64,000 bases of DNA from Chamaecyparis obtusa (taxonomy: Eukaryota; Streptophyta; Pinopsida; Cupressales; Cupressaceae): assembly GCA_027943335.1 (NCBI GenBank), contig BSBK01007856.1:186001-250000 (forward strand). The letters run 5' to 3'. The notes under the pieces are model-generated. The model was not told the origin of the DNA. It did no database searches and was given only the letters and a program-made list of their open reading frames with translations. Position 1 is the first letter of the stretch. Each line of letters begins with the position of its first letter. Made by a program: the position numbers and the translations under genes. Below, one piece after another: positions 58,162 through 64,000 of this stretch.

Positions 58162-59665
58162 CTAACACAGTCCAGTCCTAAACATTACAACATCCAAAAC
58201 TGTTATTTTTTTGAATTGTTCCACTTCCACTCTAGTCAACTTAGTTTCTTGTAACATCAATATATCTACCATAAATAAATCCATTTTCCACTTGAATAGG
58301 CACTTTTTGTTAGAAGAATTTATGCTCCTAACATTCCATGTACGAAGCTTCATGGCTAGTTGGGAAGAGTACTTCCCTTTCTTGATCTTAGCAATCTAGT
58401 TATTTTGATTTGGACCTTTCGATTCTTGTCTATGTTTCTTTTATAAAATTTCATTCCTTTAGCCTTTCTTTTTCCATAGTCTGGAGTGATCTTTAATTGT
58501 GTTGTCTATTTGATCCCAAATATTTTTTTCCTGACTCAAAGCATTGCCTTTGTCAAGAGAGTATGGAAAGCTAACTGTAAAGGTACTAACCTCTGGTTCT
58601 ACCATTTATCCTTCTTCCAAGGCCATGAATGACTCATCTTGGAGAGAGACTTAATGATCCTTTAAGCATTGATGAGCGGTTTAGGCTACAAGGTTCAATC
58701 TATGCTCATTGGTTACCTCAGAAAAATTGCTATCAATGTCCTCTAATGTGATGAAATTGTCTAGATTATGGCTCTTTTATGGTTCCCAAGGGGTAATCCC
58801 AAGGACAGTCTACAAAATTATTCAAATGGGTCTCTAAGTAGTGTTTTCCATCCACCCGAGTCTGAAGGACCAATAGCTCTAGTAATATTGGGCATGGTGG
58901 CATTTTACAGGCTCTTCTTTATTTTTTGGAGGGAGGGGCTTTTTTGTCACAAGTACATCACTTGTTCCATCTTGGCTTGCTACTCAAGGGGCTTGCTTAT
59001 TCTAAGCAACATTTATTTTGTAATTAGATTTGGAATGCCCTTGTTTGTGTTGCATAGACTACAAATAGAAGTTAATGTGTCAATTTTGATACTTTGCTTC
59101 CACTTCACCTTACCAAGATGATCTCCAACTCATTCCATATTGTGTCATTCAGATCTTTCTCCACATACATTCCAACATAAGCCACTGAGTTCACGTCTAG
59201 TAAGTTTTCATTTGTGCAAATATATTATCCAATCTCATACTTGATCAATTTGAGAATCCATACGATCCAAAACCTTTAGGGGGGATTATATAGTTTGATA
59301 CACATCAGAGCCTTGCTTATTTTTGTGTGAAAGGATTGAAATTCAATTCCCATTCCTTAATGTAGAAACCTACTTCATTCATCATAGTGGGTGCTCTTCG
59401 AGTATTGATCTCTTTAAATTCACCTGGTTATACTCAACTTAGAAAAAAACATTTGGGAGATGCTTTAAAACCTTACATCATATGTCTATCTTTCAATTCA
59501 CCAACAAAGGATTTTGTCGAGCTAGAAGGTTGGACTCCCTCTCGTTTAATAAAGAAGGTATTCCCCTTTAATTGTTGGCTGGTTTGGTGTATTTCCTTGG
59601 TGGGAACTATCATGGCCTTGTTCAAGTGTTTTCGAGTCCTCTTATGCCCTTTATCTCCTCCAAAA
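58162..59665 (-). pseudogene. LINE ORF1 copy 2 and start of endonuclease
   Basis: ORF1 part 58998-59665 repeats 55846-56512: 'DVNSVAYVGMYVEKDLND' and 'TIWNELEIILV', then the zinc-knuckle region near 59040. Downstream on the same strand, 58162-58353 is the ORF2 start: 'MKLRTWNVRSINSSNKKC', 'DILMLQETKLTRVEVEQFKK', an APE-type endonuclease N-terminus with the catalytic Glu in QETKL. The rest of ORF2 is missing at 58162, where the LTR-like block ends. Confidence 0.75.
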
Positions 59666-60539
59666 AGTTGTTGTTTAGGTTTTCAAGCTTGCTTCTTTCC
59701 TCAATGATTCCAATGTCTACGGTTTCTATTATTTGAAGGGGTTGTGACTATGAAATTCTAACTTGAGGGAATGACATTCACCCTAATAGTGAATGAAGGA
59801 ATTTAGGTTTGATAGTCCTTTCCATAATCAACCATAAGAACTTTGTCGTGCATGTCTTCATTTGATCTGCCTTGCTCCTCAAAGCGACCCTTCATTGTGA
59901 AATTTTGATAGCAATTCATTTCTTTTAGTAAGTTGCAAATATATTATAATTATTATAATATAATACTTCAAATTAATTTTATTAAATATTATAATAATTT
60001 TATATTTATATAGTAGTAATAATAATTATATTATTTTATTTGTAATGTAATATTATTATATTGTATTGTATAATTATTATACATTAATCTAATACCATAA
60101 TATTATATAATTATAATTTTTATATTTAATATCTTTCATTTTGTATTGGGATTGTTACTAATGTGTGTGTGTGGGGTTCAAATGAGGACAATGAGGGTTC
60201 AAATTTATATTTCATTTCAAAATTCTAAGATTATTTTTACACTTGTTAATATCACCTAGATAAAGTAATGAGTAAACTAAAGATTGAAATTAATGTAATA
60301 ATATGTTAATAGGACAAAATTAAATACATATTATTGTAACACCAATGATAACACTTGATTTTTTTCATTTTCAAAATAACCAGAAGTTTTATAAAGTTTA
60401 AATTTAAATTTTTAAATTTTTTCAATTTAATTTTGTTTTTTTTATAAAAAAAATTGAACTGGTTGAAAACAATTTATTAGAAATTGCAAGATTTTAGAAA
60501 CTTATTTTCAAAATAATCTATAAACTTAAAAATTAGTTA

Positions 60540-60660
60540 GCTTGGGTCACATAGTAGATTGGTAGCTTAGAGGTTGAACACTTGAATGACAAACATAAAA
60601 TCATAGATTTGAACCTTAGATGGTCTATATAAGATTTAACACATGTGATTGATTTTGCTA
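60540..60660 (+). mobile_element. tRNA-derived SINE candidate
   Basis: GGTAGCTTAGAGGTTGAAC (60561-60579) resembles a pol III A box, and GATTTGAACCT (60606-60616) resembles a B box (8 of 11). They are about 43 bp apart, as in tRNA genes. No full cloverleaf, tail or TSD was established. Confidence 0.35.
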
Positions 60661-62259
60661 AGTGTATTTACTTATTTTAGTCACTTGTGAAAACTTATAT
60701 CATAATTAATTATTTTAATAAAAAGATACAAAAGAAAATGAGTTGAGCTTAATTAATTTTGATTGTGGTGGTTAAGTCTAAATTTTTTAAAAATAATATC
60801 TAATATGGAGTTCCAAATTGTTGCGTTTTCATATTTCATTATTAATTTTTTATATTGATAATTTAACTATTTTTTAATATAATTATTTATATGAATCATA
60901 TTTTGAAAAATTAATTCCTTCATAGATCAAATAATAAAATTTTCAAAAAATTATAAGAAATATAAAACTCTATTCTTATTATTTTAAATTTCAAACATAA
61001 CAATTTTTTTTTAATTCTACTCATATATCATTCTTATATCTATTAAATTTAATATTAATTAATTTTCCTATTCTTCAAACTTTGAACATTTTATTGAAGC
61101 TACAATTTTACTTATCTTTTTATAAAATTTGTTATATTATTATTATTCTTATAATGAATAATTCAAAATAATATTATACTTTCTAAAAATATAAAATTAA
61201 TTTTAAATGTCTTATTTTAAAAAATACATAAAAATAATAATTTGAAAAATTGTGAATTATTAATGTTATTAATTTTTACAACTAACTTCTAAACTAAATA
61301 TCCTTGTTTATCAAATTCTATTGTTAAATATGTTACTTATATACTTATCATTGCTAAAAAATAATTACTCAAAAAATAATTGGTGTTATGGTAAAAATCA
61401 TTTTGGAAACAACTAGATGATGTTAAATTCAACTCTTCTTTAATAAAAAAAATTGTTGAAAAAAATCAATTGATTAAATTAGAACAAGTGCCACGTACTT
61501 GCCTTTAGTTTTGTAATTAATTATAATCTATAATTTATAATTATAATAATTTATTTGCTATATATTGCATATTTAATTATGTAATAATAAATATGGTGTA
61601 GATTGACTATAGCAATATTAGTATTTTATAATAGTTATATTTATATAATTATTATTTTTAATAATTATAATATACATTTAGGTTGTGCTCTATTGTCTTC
61701 TCTTTAAATCTAAATAATTAAAAAATATCTACCTTAATATAGCTAAAATATCAATTAAAATATTCATTAAGAAACATTCAAATTACATTATACATAATTA
61801 GAATTGAAATAACACAAAAATAGAATTGCAATATACATAACTACAAATATAATATTTTTTGAAAACTATTTTCATTTTTTAAAATATAATACCATTTAAA
61901 ATTTATAAATGTCATAAATTATTAATTTAATATTAACATTTATGTTGTCATTGTTGATTCTAATAAATTTAATAGTATTCAAATAAAATCATTCATATTT
62001 AATTATATTTATTTATAACATTATTTAATGTATCTCTCCACTAAATTGATATAATAGCATGTGTGTGAAAACAGTTGAAAAATCAGAAGAAAAAAAAAAC
62101 ATCCTTATACACAAATAATTTGTCAACCAATCATATTGTAAATAAATAATTTTTTGAATTTAAAAAATGAAAAAATACTAATTTTGACTTTAAATTGTTT
62201 TTGAAAATATTAAAATTATTTAAGTATTAATATTTTGATGTGTAAATATTAATAAATAA

Positions 62260-62261
<2 letters not shown>

Positions 62262-62335
<74 letters not shown>
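62262..62335. repeat. (TA)n microsatellite
   Basis: About 37 uninterrupted TA units; likely length-variable. Confidence 0.98.
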
Positions 62336-62339
<4 letters not shown>

Positions 62340-63167
62340 TATTATATTTTTGTTAACATCTAATGTCATTTAAATATTTTATTGTAGAATGTCTCTTCAT
62401 ATTAAAACATAAGTTTTAAAGAGTTCTATTAATTTGATCTAGAAACAAGATTATCAATAAAATAACTCTTCAAATAAAAGTAATGTTAAAAAATAGGAAT
62501 TTAAAATTATTTTATTTACTTCAAGTTTTTTTAATTATAGATATTGAGAGAATTTTATGTGAACTTTACTTGAAAATTTTTAATTCATTAAATATTAATA
62601 TTTAATAATTTATTTTGTACTATTAATTTATATTAAATTTTTAAATCAATTTTTTAAAATAAAACTATGATAATAAATTTAATATATTTTAATTTAAATA
62701 AAAATTAATATATATTATAATACCACAAGTTTTTTGTATTAATATAAGGAGTACCACAAGTTTTATATAAATTGTAATATTTTGTAAAAATAAATAATAT
62801 AAACTACAAATAAACTTATAAAATATAATATTAATATAAATTTATTGATATAAATTTTTTTGTTAATTATTATTTTTATCATATAATTGTTATTTATTTT
62901 TCCAAAAATCCGTGCAATAAGATTCAAACTGAATGGACCAATCATATGTTCAAGAAATAATTTTAAAAATTTCTAAAGTTAAAACAATTGCATTTATACT
63001 ATATAAAAACTAAAATTTATTATAGAATAACAAATTTAGTAGTTTTTATTGGTGGAGAGACATTGTTTTAATCACTAGTTAAAGGAAATGCAAAACTCAT
63101 TGAAATAGTACTTGCTAGCCTATGGGCAAGTACTAATAAGAATGAATAGAAAAATTATTTATAAGCT

Positions 63168-63304
63168 AATTTCACCATTGCTCTTATATAATTCTTAAGA
63201 TCATAACTGAAAATGAAATTATACAGATATGTTTTCAATTGATTAAACTGAAATAAAAAGTAAGAAAAACTGCTTATACCCAAATTTCACCATTGCTCTT
63301 ATAT
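63168..63304. repeat. 22-bp direct repeat pair upstream of host gene
   Basis: AATTTCACCATTGCTCTTAT followed by AT occurs identically at 63168-63189 and 63283-63304. The following 16 bp are similar. It lies about 500-640 bp before the ATG. Confidence 0.8.
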
Positions 63305-63474
63305 CATGCTTAGGATTATAGAACTATTTATTGAGAAAATATGTTTTTAATCATGTTTCCAAAGAAAATGAAATTATAAGAAAAATTTGACTTTGAAATT
63401 ACTAATTATATACAAGTGTTGTACAATGATATTTACTGAATGTTCAAAGATTATTATAAAAATTACATACCTAT

Positions 63475-63482
63475 TAGGGTTT
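63475..63482 (+). promoter_or_regulatory. Telo-box-like promoter motif
   Basis: TAGGGTTT, the reverse of the AAACCCTA telo box found near starts of plant genes for translation and mitochondrial proteins. It lies 334 bp before the ATG, just upstream of the inferred first exon. Confidence 0.4.
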
Positions 63483-63562
63483 ATGTCCTGGACAGAATAA
63501 CGGGCAGCAAATATCTGCCGAGGGCACTTACCCCATTCAATCAATAATACGAATTTGAGCAG

Positions 63563-63678
63563 GTAAGAAATTTAAAATACCTGTCTGAGATTTTTAGAAA
63601 ATATATTGCTCAGTTTTCACAGGATTAAAATTAAAATTCTAGTTGGCAAGGTAGTTGGCCCCATTTTTTCTCTTCTAG
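63563..63678 (+). other. Predicted 5' UTR intron
   Basis: Donor CAG/GTAAGA at 63562/63563 and acceptor TTTTTTCTCTTCTAG ending at 63678. 116 bp, T-rich 3' end, both sites near consensus. Inferred from sequence only. Confidence 0.55.
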
Positions 63679-63808
63679 ATACAGAAGGTTTTAGGTTTTG
63701 GGCTTTTACTGAACAAAACCATCTGAATCTGAAGAATAAGTATATTTTAGAGTTTTAGGATTGGGTTTTAAGAAGTATTCAAAGTTTTTAGGATTTAAGA
63801 GCTTAGCT

Positions 63809-64000
63809 ATGGCTATGGCTGCCCCATTAAGGCGTGCCTTGTTTTCGGCTTCTTCGAGACGTTTCATTGCTTTAAGTATACACAAACCTAGGGCATTGCA
63901 TTATTGGTCAACTATGGGAAGTTACGTAAACAATGATATCGGAGATCAGAACTATGTTGTGGGATCTTATGGTCAATTGAGGTTGAACCAGCAATGGCAG
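63809..64000 (+). CDS. 5' end of a nuclear gene, possibly organelle-targeted
   Basis: Open from the ATG at 63809 to the window edge (64 codons, no stop). Starts MAMAAPLRRALFSASSRRF, with Arg, Ser and Ala and no acid residue in the first 36 or so, as in mitochondrial or plastid transit peptides. It continues '...ALHYWSTMGSYVNNDIG' and 'DQNYVVGSYGQLRL'. The ATG context GCTATGGCT is good for plants. A telo box and a 5' UTR intron precede it. Codon usage and the absence of stops differ from the TE wreckage elsewhere, so it is the only likely live gene. The family is not recognised from this much sequence. Confidence 0.7.
   Translation, partial: MAMAAPLRRALFSASSRRFIALSIHKPRALHYWSTMGSYVNNDIGDQNYVVGSYGQLRLNQQWQ

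Larger units (their letters stand above)
59700..63400. other. Very AT-rich intergenic DNA
   Basis: No gene. Long A/T tracts throughout, one tRNA-like SINE candidate and a long TA repeat. Lacks the LTR and coding signals of the rest of the window. Confidence 0.7.

Noticed and set aside
62763..62945. 60-codon minus-strand open frame
   Set aside because: Ile/Lys/Asn-rich reading of AT-rich DNA with no supporting signal.

Overview
The window looks like TE-rich nuclear DNA of a seed plant with a large genome; a conifer is my best guess. It has low GC, Ty1/Copia and Ty3/Gypsy remnants, an L1-type LINE with a C-terminal RNase H domain (a plant trait), hAT and plant-mobile-domain fossils, and the 5' end of one ordinary nuclear gene at the right edge. 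The species is not identifiable from the sequence alone. Almost every coding region here is a decayed transposon reading frame.

Layout. 0.1-1.2 kb: plant mobile domain (PMD) pseudogene, minus strand. 1.3-3.9 kb: non-coding, with a Gypsy-like LTR candidate that holds a 139-bp copy of a neighbouring Copia RNase H segment. 3.9-9.4 kb: Copia-1 (minus), with 5' LTR and PBS. 9.4-11.37 kb: a plus-strand LTR with a solo LTR nested inside it. 11.37-35.24 kb: Copia-2 (minus), split by a 218-bp foldback element, a 1.8-kb LINE-tailed non-autonomous element, an 8.2-kb LINE (15791-23989) and complete Copia-3 (24047-32380). 35.24-51.9 kb: an old, RT-less two-gene LTR element ('element A', minus). It is split by Copia-2, by a Gypsy deletion derivative (38284-41914) and by a second member of its own family ('element B', 42539-50364). 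51.9-54 kb: nothing coding. 54.5-55.9 kb: hAT transposase pseudogene. 55.8-59.7 kb: two direct copies of a LINE ORF1 fragment around an LTR-like block. 59.7-63.4 kb: very AT-rich DNA with one SINE candidate and a long TA repeat. 63.5-64.0 kb: promoter, 5'UTR intron and first coding exon of a host gene running off the window.

The nesting is read directly from target-site duplications: TCATC for Copia-3, AGTAG for the Gypsy derivative, GTAGG for element B, ACTGG/ACCGG for the solo LTR and a 20-bp TSD for the LINE. It is confirmed by reading frames that rejoin when the insert is removed.

The most unusual content is a pair of related reading frames carried by elements of different classes. Elements A and B encode a coiled-coil, multi-CCHC 'gag-like' protein and a second large ORF of unknown function, with no protease, integrase or reverse transcriptase. 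The 8.2-kb LINE carries, inside its TSDs and downstream of its RNase H domain, a third ORF of about 693 codons. All three unknown ORFs share the motif [VI]TKx[VM]Ixx VT[GD]x[PS] and end in charged or coiled-coil tails.
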